Shown here: positions 17,166 to 26,186 of the stretch, piece by piece
Layout of the letters: every line of letters starts with the position of its first letter
How positions within the stretch are numbered: the stretch's first letter is position 1
DNA from: Paenibacillus soyae
GTDB taxonomy: Bacteria > Bacillota > Bacilli > Paenibacillales > Paenibacillaceae
Length of the DNA stretch: 64,000 bases
Reading direction: 5' to 3'
NCBI RefSeq assembly: GCF_024623455.1
Contig: NZ_JANIPJ010000030.1
Coordinates: forward strand, 1-64,000
The notes under the pieces: generated by a model
Database searches by the model: none
The model's input: only the letters and a program-made list of their open reading frames with translations
What the model was told of the DNA's origin: nothing
Made by a program: the position numbers and the translations under genes

Positions 17166-17648
17166 CTACAACCTCATTCCCATCCGGCTTTTGTACCGGT
17201 TAATGAGCAGCTGGCAGTCCACGCCCGTTATTCCGGGCAGCACGTACAGCTTCTCCCGCATAAAAGCTTCCATCTCCGCATTGTCGCGGAATAGGCCATG
17301 CATATGCAGCTTGCTCGGACCCGTCATATGATACAGGCTCGTCACGTAAGGCTCTTCCGCCAGCCGGTCCGCCACCGCATGCAGATGCTTCGGCTCCACC
17401 TCGACGTTGAAGAAAGCCGACACGGCGATCCCGATTCTCTCGGGGTTTATAACCGCCGTAAACCTTTCGATGACACCCGCGTCCATCAAAGCGTTCACTC
17501 TCGCTTGAACGGCTACCCGCGACAATCCGATTTCTTTGGCCAAGTCCGTGTAAGAAATCCTTCCGTTGAGATTCAGCTCTTTGATGATCTTCCGGTCAAT
17601 CTCATCAATATCGATCGGCTTCATTTCGTTGTCTATGATTTCTTTCAT
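17166..17648 (-). CDS. ywrC: Lrp/AsnC-family regulator
   Basis: A 160-residue regulator with a winged helix (IDEIDRKIIKELNLNGRISYTDLAKEIGLSRVAVQARV) and a C-terminal RAM/AsnC ligand domain ending in VDCQLLINRYKSR. The ATG at 17648 follows GGAGCGG. It is first in the ywrCBA operon and divergent from the ywrD-like transferase, so it probably controls both sides from the 220-bp gap, where several short palindromes lie. The effector is unknown; an amino acid is usual for the family. Confidence 0.88.
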   Translation of the reverse strand: MKEIIDNEMKPIDIDEIDRKIIKELNLNGRISYTDLAKEIGLSRVAVQARVNALMDAGVIERFTAVINPERIGIAVSAFFNVEVEPKHLHAVADRLAEEPYVTSLYHMTGPSKLHMHGLFRDNAEMEAFMREKLYVLPGITGVDCQLLINRYKSRMGMRL

Positions 17649-17733
17649 GTTCCGCTCCTCCGTTCCAACTCTTCTCTCGCCGTCATACCGACAGTAATAA
17701 GAAGCATATGATTACGATATGTCATATCATATA

Positions 17734-17764
17734 CATGAATTCATGCGTTTTCAATTACTAATTG
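17734..17764. promoter_or_regulatory. palindromes in the ywrC-ywrD divergent promoter region
   Basis: catgaattcatg (17734-17745) is a perfect 12-bp palindrome, and caattactaattg (17752-17764) has 6-bp arms about one base. Both sit midway between the divergent starts in AT-rich DNA and are candidate Lrp-type binding sites. Confidence 0.45.
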
Positions 17765-17868
17765 CAGTTTTACTTACTTTTTTATTGCAGAGCCGCTAGG
17801 AAGGTGGTATTTTTAGAGAAAAGTATCATGTTATATATCCTTCCACAAATCGCAGAGGAGTGATCCCC

Positions 17869-19449
17869 TTGAATCAACCGGCAATCGGCACCGCTACGAT
17901 GGTCGTCAGTCCGCATAAGCTGGCTACCGCGGCGGGAGCCCGCATTCTGGAGAGAGGCGGCAACGCCTTCGATGCGGCCGTAGCCGTCAGCGCTTGCCTG
18001 GCCGTCGTTTATCCGCATATGACGAGCATGGGCGGCGACTCCTTCTGGTTAACCTATCATCAGGGCGACGGCGCCGTTCGCGGCTATAACGCCAGCGGCC
18101 GTTCGGGCTACGCGGCGAGCTTGCAGGCCTATTCGGATCTGCAAGCAATACCGCGGCGCGGCATTCGCAGCATCGTGACCGTTCCCGGCATGGTAGACGG
18201 CTGGCATGCGGTTCACAGCCGGTACGGCAGGCTCGGCTGGGGCGAGCTCCTGGAGCCCGCCATCCATTATGCCGAGCATGGCTTCCCCATGACGCAGGAC
18301 CAGTTCGCGAACGCCTCGCAGCATGCGGCCGTACTGGGCGCGTCGCCGGAGACGGCCGCCATTTATTTGCCCGGCGGCAAGCCGGCCTTTCCCGGCGACC
18401 GATTCAAGCAGACCGCCATGGCGCGTACGCTGAAGCGGATTGCGGAGCATGGACGGGATGAATTCTACAAAGGAGAGACGGCGAAGGAAATCGCGTCCTT
18501 CCTGCTGAAGAACGGCGGCCTGCTGACGATCGACGATCTGGTCGACCACCAGGGAGATTGGGTGCAGCCGATATCCGGCTCCTACCGGGGCCATACGCTG
18601 TACCAGATGCCGCCGAATTCGCAGGGCTTCTCCGGCATCATGGCGCTGCAGATGCTCGAGAGCTTCGACTTCTCCGCGGTGGAGCACGGCTCGTACGAGT
18701 ACTACCAGCTATGCGTGGAGGCGCTGAAGCTAAGCTTCCGCGACCGCAACGCCTATCTGACGGATCCCGGCTTCGCGGACATTCCGCTCAATCGGCTGCT
18801 GAGCAAGAGCTACGCCGCCGAGCTGGCGGGCTCCATCCGCCTCGACCGCGCGGCCGAGCTGACATCGAAACCGCTTGGCGCCGACACGGCTTATGCGGCC
18901 GTCGTAGACCGGGACGGCAACGCCGTTTCGTTCATCCAGAGCCTGTATTTCGAATTCGGCTCGGGCGTCGTAGCGGGCGATACCGGCGTTCTGCTTCAGA
19001 ACCGCGGCTCCTTCTTCTCGCTGGATCCCGGTCACGTCAACCGGCTGCAGCCGTTCAAACGAACCTTCCACACGCTCATGCCCGCCATGTCGTGCGTGGA
19101 TGGCAAGCCGTCCATTCTGTACGGCACGCAGGGAGGCGAAGGCCAGCCGCAGACGCAGACGGCCCTCTTCACGCGCATGGTCGACTATCGCATGAATCCG
19201 CAGCAGGCGATTAACGAGCCCCGCTGGGTATGGGGCCGCACTTGGGGCGAGCCGACACAGGAATTGAAGCTCGAGGGGCGCGTTGCGGAAGACGTCGCGC
19301 GGAGGCTTGGCGAAGCCGGCCACGCTGTCCGCCGGGTCGCGGACTTCGACGGCATTATGGGGCATGCCTGCGCGATACGCCGTGATGAGCGCGGATTCCT
19401 GCTAGGGGGCGCCGATCCGCGCAGCGACGGCGGAGCGATCGGCTGGTAA
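17869..19449 (+). CDS. ywrD: gamma-glutamyltransferase-like N-terminal nucleophile hydrolase
   Basis: A 526-residue member of the GGT family without a signal peptide, so cytoplasmic. It has the large-subunit motif GGNAFDAAVAVSACLAVVYPHMTSMGGD and the self-processing site at Thr340 in GADTAYAAVVDRDGNAVSF, so cleavage would leave Thr340 as the nucleophile of the small subunit. The TTG at 17869 has AGAGGAG 8 bases upstream; the GTG at 17860 overlaps that site. B. subtilis ywrD sits in the same place beside ywrC. The substrate may be a gamma-glutamyl or cephalosporin-like amide, and is not proven. It is followed by an amidase 28 bp on. Confidence 0.88.
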   Translation: MNQPAIGTATMVVSPHKLATAAGARILERGGNAFDAAVAVSACLAVVYPHMTSMGGDSFWLTYHQGDGAVRGYNASGRSGYAASLQAYSDLQAIPRRGIRSIVTVPGMVDGWHAVHSRYGRLGWGELLEPAIHYAEHGFPMTQDQFANASQHAAVLGASPETAAIYLPGGKPAFPGDRFKQTAMARTLKRIAEHGRDEFYKGETAKEIASFLLKNGGLLTIDDLVDHQGDWVQPISGSYRGHTLYQMPPNSQGFSGIMALQMLESFDFSAVEHGSYEYYQLCVEALKLSFRDRNAYLTDPGFADIPLNRLLSKSYAAELAGSIRLDRAAELTSKPLGADTAYAAVVDRDGNAVSFIQSLYFEFGSGVVAGDTGVLLQNRGSFFSLDPGHVNRLQPFKRTFHTLMPAMSCVDGKPSILYGTQGGEGQPQTQTALFTRMVDYRMNPQQAINEPRWVWGRTWGEPTQELKLEGRVAEDVARRLGEAGHAVRRVADFDGIMGHACAIRRDERGFLLGGADPRSDGGAIGW

Positions 19450-19477
19450 ATCGAAACTCGAGAGGAGGAGGTCCTTC

Positions 19478-20704
19478 ATGAAGAACAATTGGAACGCCTA
19501 TGCGAACGAAAGCCTGCGACTGGAGCCGACCGCGGCGGGTCCTCTTAGCGGATTAACCTTCGCGGTCAAAGACGTGTTCCACATCGCCGGAGAGACGGCG
19601 GGGGCCGGCAATCCGGACTGGCTGCGCACGCACGGACCGGCCTCCAAGCATGCGGCCGTCATAGGGCGGCTGCTGGAGAACGGCGCCCGCATGGAAGGAA
19701 CGACCATCACGGACGAGCTGATGTACAGCATCAACGGAGAGAACGTCCATTACGGCACGCCTCGGAATCCGAACGCTCCGGGACGCATACCCGGCGGCTC
19801 TTCTAGCGGCTCCGCCGTAGCGGCGGCGGCAGGCCTCGCCGACTTCGCCGTCGGCACGGACACGGGCGGCTCCGTGCGCGTGCCCGCTTCCTATTGCGGC
19901 GTCTACGGCATACGCCCGTCTCATGGCGCGGTCAGCGTCGAAGGACTCATCCCCCTCGCGCCCAGCTTCGATACGGTCGGCTGGATGGCGCGCGACCCGG
20001 AGACGATGCTGCGCGTAGGCCGAGCGCTGCTGCCGCAGACCGAGGCCGCGACGGAGCAGGAGCATGCTCAGCCCGTCGTCACCCGGCACGGCTTCGGACG
20101 GCTTCTCCTCGCGCGGGACATGTGGGCGCTGTCGGATGCCTGTACAAGCGATGCCTTGTCCTCTTGCTTACCGGCTTTGCGCGAGCTTATTCCAACCGTT
20201 CAGGACGTCGAGATCGCGCCGGAGGGCTTCTCGGTCTGGATGAACGCCTTCCGCATCCTGCAGGGCTCGGAGATTTGGGAGCAGCATGGCGGCTGGCTCG
20301 AATCCGTCCGCCCGAGCTTCGGTCCCGGCATTGCCGAGCGGTTCCGGTGGATCGGCACGATCGGCGAGGACAAACGAACCGCCGCCTCCCTCGTTCGGAG
20401 GAAAGCTTCCCGCCGCATGGCCGAGCTGATGGACGAGTCGACGCTGATCATCGCTCCTACCGTCCCTTCGATCGCCCCTCCGCTGAACGGCAGCGGGGAA
20501 GCCGTCGAACGGCGGCGCTCGCAGACGCTGCAGCTCAGCTGCGTCGCCGGGCTTTCCGGCCTGCCGCAGGTCACGCTTCCTCTGCAGGGCGAGGGCCGCA
20601 TGCCGATTGGACTCTCCTTCATCGCCGCCCGCGGCCAGGACCTGCGCCTCCTCGAGTGGCTCGCATTCGTCTCTTCCGCACTTCCTGCACATCGCTTCGG
20701 CTAG
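19478..20704 (+). CDS. amidase signature family hydrolase
   Basis: A 408-residue enzyme with the Ser-cisSer-Lys triad: Lys31 in FAVKDVF, the Ser run in PGGSSSGSA (107-112, cis-Ser about 109) and the nucleophile Ser132 in GTDTGGSVRVPA. The family hydrolyses amide bonds. Its ATG at 19478 follows GAGGAGGAGG, 28 bp after the GGT-like gene, so they are likely co-transcribed. It is short for GatA and lacks its context, so an amide-catabolic role is more likely than tRNA amidation. The substrate is unknown. Confidence 0.87.
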   Translation: MKNNWNAYANESLRLEPTAAGPLSGLTFAVKDVFHIAGETAGAGNPDWLRTHGPASKHAAVIGRLLENGARMEGTTITDELMYSINGENVHYGTPRNPNAPGRIPGGSSSGSAVAAAAGLADFAVGTDTGGSVRVPASYCGVYGIRPSHGAVSVEGLIPLAPSFDTVGWMARDPETMLRVGRALLPQTEAATEQEHAQPVVTRHGFGRLLLARDMWALSDACTSDALSSCLPALRELIPTVQDVEIAPEGFSVWMNAFRILQGSEIWEQHGGWLESVRPSFGPGIAERFRWIGTIGEDKRTAASLVRRKASRRMAELMDESTLIIAPTVPSIAPPLNGSGEAVERRRSQTLQLSCVAGLSGLPQVTLPLQGEGRMPIGLSFIAARGQDLRLLEWLAFVSSALPAHRFG

Positions 20705-20794
20705 CCGAAGGACCCGCGCCTTCCGCGCGGGTGCATCGACCGATGAACAGCAGCCGGCAGCCGTACAATCATCCGAGACCCGGCATCTCCGAGG

Positions 20795-20821
20795 TTGACC
20801 TTCCGCCCGTTTGGTTACAAT
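20795..20821 (+). promoter_or_regulatory. candidate promoter of the DDAH-like gene
   Basis: TTGACC (20795-20800) and TACAAT (20816-20821) with a 15-bp spacer lie 33 bp before the start codon at 20854. The spacer is shorter than ideal, but the boxes are good, suggesting separate transcription from the amidase gene. Confidence 0.45.
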
Positions 20822-20853
20822 GGGGAAAGAGAACACGGAGAAAGGATGCTCGG

Positions 20854-21846
20854 ATGAAGCCCGATATGGAACGTTACTTAAGCAGAGAACACGTAACCCT
20901 GCCCTTTCATGAGAAAAGGCTGCTGCGGGACATTTGGGGCGATGCCCCCGGCGTCTCCGATGAATTCGGCAAAATTCGAATGGTCATGATGCATCGTCCC
21001 GGCCAAGAGGTTCTGCAGCTGCATGAGAAAGGCCGCGATATTAAACCCCGAACGATCGCCGCCGAACAGACGCATATGAAGGGAACGACGCCGGAGGCGA
21101 TCAAGCCTCCGGCCACTCCCGATTTGAACGTGCTGCTGTCTCAATTCGACGCCCTGCAGCGGGTATTGAAGGATGAAGGCATCACGATCATTCCGCTCGA
21201 GGGGAGATCCGATTTTTGGCCGGAACGCCTGTACTGCAGGGACCTCGGAATGGCCATTCCCGGAGGCGTCATCCTGACTCGTCTGGCGCTAGCGCTGCGG
21301 TACGGGGAGACGCCTCTGGCTATGCAAACGATCAGCAAGCACAACGTGCCGATAATCGGCATGATTCAAGGCAGCGGCTTCGCGGAAGGCGGCAACTTCA
21401 TGATGCTGGATCCGTCGACGGCGATCATAGGCCGCACCGAACGTACGAACACGGAAGGCATCGAGCAGGTTCGCCATCTGTTAGCGCTTCGCGATATTCA
21501 GCTCCTTGTCGTCGACCTCCCATCCAGCATCATTCATTTGGACGAAGCGTTCCTCATGCTGGACCGCAAGCTGGCCCTGGTCCATACGGCCCTGCTGCCG
21601 TACTGGTTCCTCATCGAGCTTCACCTGCGCGGCATCGAGCTTATTCATGTGGACCCCCGGGATCCCCCGCTCACCATCAACGCATTGACCGTCGCCCCAG
21701 GACGAGTGCTCATGTCAAGCGACGGCGAACGCACGATCAAGCTGCTAGAGAGTCAAGGCGTAACCGCTATCCCCGTAGAGGTGAACGAGATTTACAAGCT
21801 CGGCGGCGGCCTCCACTGCCTTGCGCTCCCTTTGATCCGGGATTAG
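20854..21846 (+). CDS. amidinotransferase / dimethylarginine dimethylaminohydrolase family protein
   Basis: A 330-residue enzyme of the guanidine-modifying pentein fold. Seen: RMVMMHRPGQEVLQL near the start, CRDLGMAIPGGVILTRLA, GSGFAEGGNFMMLD, a catalytic His in SSIIHLDEAFLMLD and the nucleophile Cys in GGGLHCLALPLIRD at the extreme C-terminus. Such enzymes split or transfer amidino groups of arginine derivatives through a thiouronium on Cys. The ATG at 20854 has AAAGG upstream; the open frame extends far upstream only as a shadow of the amidase gene. Arginine deiminase is less likely because of its length and neighbours. It is followed by a strong terminator. Confidence 0.83.
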   Translation: MKPDMERYLSREHVTLPFHEKRLLRDIWGDAPGVSDEFGKIRMVMMHRPGQEVLQLHEKGRDIKPRTIAAEQTHMKGTTPEAIKPPATPDLNVLLSQFDALQRVLKDEGITIIPLEGRSDFWPERLYCRDLGMAIPGGVILTRLALALRYGETPLAMQTISKHNVPIIGMIQGSGFAEGGNFMMLDPSTAIIGRTERTNTEGIEQVRHLLALRDIQLLVVDLPSSIIHLDEAFLMLDRKLALVHTALLPYWFLIELHLRGIELIHVDPRDPPLTINALTVAPGRVLMSSDGERTIKLLESQGVTAIPVEVNEIYKLGGGLHCLALPLIRD

Positions 21847-21888
21847 CTGCGTCGCGCCGTCCCGCGGCAGAACGTGCATTCCATGGCG

Positions 21889-21924
21889 AAAGCCCTTTCT
21901 CTTGTTCTAGAGAAAGGGCTTTTC
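21889..21924 (+). terminator. terminator after DDAH-like gene
   Basis: The 13-bp stem aagccctttctct / agagaaagggctt with a 6-base loop is followed by TTTTCCCTT on the plus strand. Confidence 0.9.
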
Positions 21925-21926
21925 CC

Positions 21927-22388
21927 TTACGATTTGTCAGGCGAAGATAAGCTTCGTTTGGTCAGGATCCGCTTGATTAGCTGTCCGACCGCCAGCCCGA
22001 CGAACGCGCCGCCTAGTCCCAGATACATGGCCCCAGCCAAATGCTCGGAGTAAATAACCCCGATCGTTCCGAAGTAGGCGCCGAATACGACGGGAACAAC
22101 GGCGTAAGGCGTCTGCCCCCCGCCCGCATCTTTATAGGCGTCCCATATCGCGAACATATATATACAGGGATAGAACATCAGCCACTGGTAATCGGTCTCC
22201 GCTATTGCCTTCGCGATGTCGCCTTGAAAGCTATGCTTAATAAGCAAATTCAAGCTGGACCGATCGTTAATTACAAATTCTAATGCAACAAGCAATAAGC
22301 CCTTAATATACCGGCCATTCAAGAGCTGGCCGAATCCGGGAAAAGCAATACTCCAGAGGATCGCCTCTGCGCGGCTGCACTTTCTCAT
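21927..22388 (-). CDS. conserved membrane protein
   Basis: A 153-residue protein with four hydrophobic helices. The N-terminus has AFPGFGQLLNGRYIKGLLL, the FPGxGQxxNxxxxKG pattern of TM2-like and related small Firmicute membrane proteins. The C-terminus is basic. It starts 16 bp after the DUF3231 gene and is probably translated from the same mRNA, although its own ribosome site is weak. The function is unknown; the partner suggests a spore or envelope role. Confidence 0.72.
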   Translation of the reverse strand: MRKCSRAEAILWSIAFPGFGQLLNGRYIKGLLLVALEFVINDRSSLNLLIKHSFQGDIAKAIAETDYQWLMFYPCIYMFAIWDAYKDAGGGQTPYAVVPVVFGAYFGTIGVIYSEHLAGAMYLGLGGAFVGLAVGQLIKRILTKRSLSSPDKS

Positions 22389-22404
22389 CCTATCCCATGT
22401 TCAC

Positions 22405-23454
22405 CTACTTCTGCTTGGCCAGCGCTTTGCGATCATCGGCGCCGGGCGCTTGTTCGAACCAACCATTCTTCATGAGAAGCCTCGATCCATCCTCGGCATA
22501 AAAGCCTATTTCGGTAATCAATTTAGCATAGAGCGCCGCCAGGTCCTTTCTCTGCGAGACGGACAGTCCTGCTCCGTAATAACTGGCGGAGGCGGATACC
22601 AGCATGACAACATGGTACAGCATCAGCTTATCCGAAAAAGGAGAAATCGTAGAGCTGGATAGTTCCGATTCCCACGAGCGAGGCGAAGGGAGGTTGTCCT
22701 CAGCCAAGATCAGTCCGATAAGCTTGAATTGCTCCCTGCATATCTTGGCGCCTTCGAGCAGGATCTTCCGGACATCCTTCGACTGCGCGACTTGCCCGAA
22801 CGCCATCTCCACCACGACCTTCACTTCCAGCTTCTCCATGTTATAGAACAGGCTGCTGATTTCAACCGCGTTAAGCGCTCTGCGGTTTCCGAACCAGCCC
22901 TTCATATATCCGCTTCCGCTCGCCATCTCCACTTGATCCGGCACATTCAGGTTCGGGGGCCTCGTTGCCACCCCCTTCTCGAGCATCAGATCCACGATTC
23001 GATTGAAGAGCGTCATCGCCTCCATATTGCACGCCGCGAAGTAGCTCCGCTGATCCGACCGAATGGACGTACTGATCGCGCCCGCGTAGCCGGTCAAGCC
23101 GATGATCGTCATGACGTAGAAATATTCCAGAAGAAACATATCGGAAAATAATGCCGGAGCGTTCAAGTTGATGATGTCCGCATCTTCCGAAAAGCCAACC
23201 GGCGAAGGATAGCCCTCTTGCGCCAGAAACTGACGGCTCTTCGCCATATGGGTACGGGACAGCGCCAGCGCGAACTCGAGTATGGCCCGCACCTCTTGGT
23301 CTTTGGCATGCTCCAGGAAATGCCTTGTGAAGCAAGCCGACGCGCTGTCGCTCATATACTGGGTCCATAGATTGGATACTTCGGCCGACGTAAGCCTGAC
23401 CTGATGGCCGGCCTTCGTCTTTCCGCCTGTCTCTTCCATCGTTTCAACATGCAT
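22405..23454 (-). CDS. DUF3231 family protein (spore-coat-like, two tandem domains)
   Basis: A 349-residue protein made of two similar all-helical halves (about 18-175 and 185-335), the usual DUF3231 layout in spore formers and related in fold to ferritin-like spore coat protein CotF/YhcN-type helices. Repeated signatures: LTSAEVSNLWTQYMSDSAS with ALEFALALSRTHMAK in half one, and ALNAVEISSLFYNMEKLEV with LLEGAKICREQFKLIG in half two. The ATG at 23454 follows GAGGAAG. It is followed by a membrane protein. A biochemical role is not known for the family. Confidence 0.82.
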   Translation of the reverse strand: MHVETMEETGGKTKAGHQVRLTSAEVSNLWTQYMSDSASACFTRHFLEHAKDQEVRAILEFALALSRTHMAKSRQFLAQEGYPSPVGFSEDADIINLNAPALFSDMFLLEYFYVMTIIGLTGYAGAISTSIRSDQRSYFAACNMEAMTLFNRIVDLMLEKGVATRPPNLNVPDQVEMASGSGYMKGWFGNRRALNAVEISSLFYNMEKLEVKVVVEMAFGQVAQSKDVRKILLEGAKICREQFKLIGLILAEDNLPSPRSWESELSSSTISPFSDKLMLYHVVMLVSASASYYGAGLSVSQRKDLAALYAKLITEIGFYAEDGSRLLMKNGWFEQAPGADDRKALAKQK

Positions 23455-23615
23455 GATGCTTCAACTTCCTCTCTGTCGGCTGGGGTCTTGGCATGAGGCA
23501 GCAACACGACCCATAGGCCGCGCGAATATCTTCCTCATAAGATGTCAATTTCCAATAAAAGTTATTCGTTCCAAATGACAAAGAGTTTACAGTCAGCCAA
23601 AAATACCTTGAATAA

Positions 23616-23640
23616 ATTAAAAAGGCCGCTGATGCGGCCT
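23616..23640 (-). terminator. terminator of TetR-ABC operon
   Basis: aggccgc / gcggcct with a 4-base loop, followed on the minus strand by a T run (plus-strand aattaaaaa before it), 20 bp past the last exporter gene. Confidence 0.85.
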
Positions 23641-23661
23641 CATAAAATTTCCAATTATGAT

Positions 23662-24459
23662 CTAGATCTGCATATCCCTCCGGCCATAGCTCCTGAATGC
23701 CACGACCAGCGCCGTTAAGGCCAGCGTGACCGACAATGCCGCATAGGCAGGCGACAATCCGTCCTCCAGGATGTCCCTCGCCGCAAAATATTGAAACGGC
23801 GTCAAGAAGCTCGCGAACCCCAGCTTGCCGCTTATATCGATAATCACCGACAACAGGAAGGTAAGCAGCATGACGCACGCGGAGGAAGCGACGGCTCGCT
23901 TCGCATTCCGAATGGAGGCGGCAATCGCGAGCCCGACGCTAGCGAACACCGACTGAACGAACAGCATGCCTGCCATGAACCGGAGAATGTCTTCCGTTAC
24001 GCGCGATGCGTCGTCTGCATACTGCGCGACGAAGCCGATCGAACAGACCGTCATTGCGGCCGTGAACAGACCGATCTGCAGAGCGATAGCCAGCAGCTTC
24101 TCGAGCAGCAGCCGCATTCTCGACACTGGCTTGACGAGCAGAAATTCCGCCGTCTTATCCCGTTCTTCCTTGGCCAGCACGTTCGCCCCGAGCATGGATG
24201 CATGTACGGCCGCCATGATAAGAAGATAGAGATACAGCATGCCGTAATAGCCCGTAACCGTCGAAATATCGAGACCGTTCATGCCGAACACCGCCTGCAG
24301 CGCCTTCGGCATATCGGCCATAAGGCCGCTCATCGCGTCTCCTGATTCCTTCATGCCGGAGAACTTGCCCATGCCGCTTCCCACCATCGCCGCGATGCCG
24401 ACGATCCAGAGCAGCAGCGACTTCCGGCTTGCCTTCATTTCTCTCCAAAAAATATTCAT
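23662..24459 (-). CDS. ABC-2 exporter permease (second subunit)
   Basis: A 265-residue membrane protein with about six helices. Start MNIFWREMKASRKSLLLW, then an outside loop GMNGLDISTVTGYYGMLYLYL, and the cytoplasmic motif NVLAKEERDKTAEFLLVKPVSRMRLLLEKLLA, which the sister protein at 24476 shares (ISAETRAKTADFLLTKPVTRGAVLRSKLL). The ATG at 24459 has GGAGG upstream and follows the sister by 16 bp. The two probably form a heterodimer with the ATPase at 25270. The upstream ATG at 24486 lies in the previous gene without a site. Confidence 0.85.
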   Translation of the reverse strand: MNIFWREMKASRKSLLLWIVGIAAMVGSGMGKFSGMKESGDAMSGLMADMPKALQAVFGMNGLDISTVTGYYGMLYLYLLIMAAVHASMLGANVLAKEERDKTAEFLLVKPVSRMRLLLEKLLAIALQIGLFTAAMTVCSIGFVAQYADDASRVTEDILRFMAGMLFVQSVFASVGLAIAASIRNAKRAVASSACVMLLTFLLSVIIDISGKLGFASFLTPFQYFAARDILEDGLSPAYAALSVTLALTALVVAFRSYGRRDMQI

Positions 24460-24475
24460 CGCTTCGTACGCCTCC

Positions 24476-25273
24476 TTAACCGACATGGACGTCGCGCTTC
24501 AAGTAGCGGATCGCGCCGAACAACGCGCAGACCGCGATGACCGCGGCCCCCGCGGCCAGGAACTCCGGCTCGTAGCTCTCGTGCCGCACGATATACGCTC
24601 TGTCGAAATATTGGAACGGCGTCAAATAGCGAAGCTTGCCGTCCCCTGTGGAGGCTCCGATTGCCGACAGCATGAACAACGCGAAGACGACGCCGAGCGA
24701 TAGGGGCAGAACGGTCTTCAGCCGAGGGAGCAGCAGCGCCAGCGCGAAGCCGAGCATGAGGAATATAAGCTGAGTCAGCAGCAGCGAAACGTTAATCAGC
24801 GCGAACGCGCTCAGGCTGAACGTCTCCCGCTTCACGAAGGAAGCCATAGCGGCGGATACGCCGAAATAGACCGCGTTCGTCGCGACGAGTATGGTGAGCG
24901 CCGAAAGCAGCTTCGACCGGAGCACCGCCCCTCTCGTCACCGGCTTAGTCAGCAGGAAATCGGCCGTCTTCGCCCTCGTCTCCGCCGATATCATCGACGC
25001 TCCGAGATGGAAGGCTTGGATCGCCCCGCACAAGGATATATAAAGGAATACGTACGAGTAGAAACCAAGCAGCGAAGCGATGGCATCGATCTGCAAGCCG
25101 AACGCCGCCAGCATCTCCTCCGGCATCGACCGCAGCACTTCCTTGAACGATTCCGACTCCTCCGCGAACGTCGGATACATGGCCATGAACAAGCATGCGA
25201 CTCCTGCTAGCGCAACCGCCCACAGCAGGGCGGACTTCCGATTCATTCTGAGCTCATGCGCGAACATGTTCAT
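24476..25273 (-). CDS. ABC-2 exporter permease (first subunit)
   Basis: A 265-residue protein with the same plan as the gene after it: MNMFAHELRMNRKSALLWAVAL, an outside loop (LGFYSYVFLYISL) and the TADFLLTKPVTR cytoplasmic motif. The ATG at 25273 overlaps the ATPase stop (ATGA) with AAGGTG upstream; a second ATG at 25267 is possible. The pair arose by duplication, judged by the shared motifs at equal spacing. Confidence 0.85.
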   Translation of the reverse strand: MNMFAHELRMNRKSALLWAVALAGVACLFMAMYPTFAEESESFKEVLRSMPEEMLAAFGLQIDAIASLLGFYSYVFLYISLCGAIQAFHLGASMISAETRAKTADFLLTKPVTRGAVLRSKLLSALTILVATNAVYFGVSAAMASFVKRETFSLSAFALINVSLLLTQLIFLMLGFALALLLPRLKTVLPLSLGVVFALFMLSAIGASTGDGKLRYLTPFQYFDRAYIVRHESYEPEFLAAGAAVIAVCALFGAIRYLKRDVHVG

Positions 25274-26169
25274 ACGCCGGCACCTTCCCGCGACACGTAA
25301 TAATGCATGAAAATCTCCTCGAGATCGGGCTCCTCCACCCACAGATTCAGCAGCTCCAGGCTTGCAATCCTACGCAAAATATCGTTAATATCCCCTTGGT
25401 ACAGAAAGCTGACCTCTCCGTTCGGAGCGGTTTTCCATTCCGTTACGCCGGGAATGGCGAATGGCGTCGCGTCCGAGCCTGCCTTCATCTGCAGCTTAAA
25501 CTTCTTATATGTGCGGCCCTTGAGATCGCTTATTTTCTCGAGCGCGATAAGCCGCCCCTCCTTGATAATGGCCACTCGGTCGCACAGCCGCTGCACTTCG
25601 CTCAGGATGTGGGACGAGAACAGAATCGTGGCGCCTTTCTTGTTCTCCTCCTCCAGCAGCTCGAAGAACCGCTGCTGCATGAGCGGGTCCAGCCCGCTTG
25701 TCGGCTCGTCGAGAATAATGAGCTTCGGCTCGTGGAGCAGCCCCTGCACGATGCCGACCTTCTTCTTGTTGCCGAGCGACAGGTCATCGATTTTTTTGTT
25801 CAGATCCAGCTCCATCCTCTCCGCCAGAGCCAGCATGCGCTTCCTTGAGTCCTTGTTATAGAAGCTTGCGGAATAGTTCAGCAGATCCTTCACTTTCATG
25901 TTGTCGTAATAGAATACCTCGGAAGGCAGATAGCCGATCTCCCTCCGGAGCTCGGGCCCATACCGCAAGCAGTCCTTGCCGAAAATCTTCGCGCTGCCGC
26001 TTGTCGGATGGATAAGCCCCAGCATCGTCCGAATCGTCGTCGATTTCCCCGCTCCGTTGGGTCCGATAAAGCCGAATATTTCGCCCTGCTCGACCGTAAA
26101 GCTTAAATCCGCGATGCCGCGGGCTCCGCCATACGTCTTCGTCAGACCATTCAGTTCAATAACGTTCAT
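25270..26169 (-). CDS. ABC exporter ATPase
   Basis: A 299-residue ATPase with Walker A GFIGPNGAGKSTTIRTM, signature DDLSLGNKKKVGIVQGLL (LSLGN replaces LSGGQ, usual in this exporter group), Walker B KLIILDEPTSGLDPLM and switch LFSSHILSEVQRL. About 80 C-terminal residues extend beyond the nucleotide domain. The ATG at 26169 has GGAGGG. It lies 17 bp after the TetR gene and overlaps the first permease. By family it exports peptides or lipophilic drugs; the substrate is unknown. Confidence 0.9.
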   Translation of the reverse strand: MNVIELNGLTKTYGGARGIADLSFTVEQGEIFGFIGPNGAGKSTTIRTMLGLIHPTSGSAKIFGKDCLRYGPELRREIGYLPSEVFYYDNMKVKDLLNYSASFYNKDSRKRMLALAERMELDLNKKIDDLSLGNKKKVGIVQGLLHEPKLIILDEPTSGLDPLMQQRFFELLEEENKKGATILFSSHILSEVQRLCDRVAIIKEGRLIALEKISDLKGRTYKKFKLQMKAGSDATPFAIPGVTEWKTAPNGEVSFLYQGDINDILRRIASLELLNLWVEEPDLEEIFMHYYVSREGAGV

Positions 26170-26186
26170 CCGAATCCCTCCTCCGC

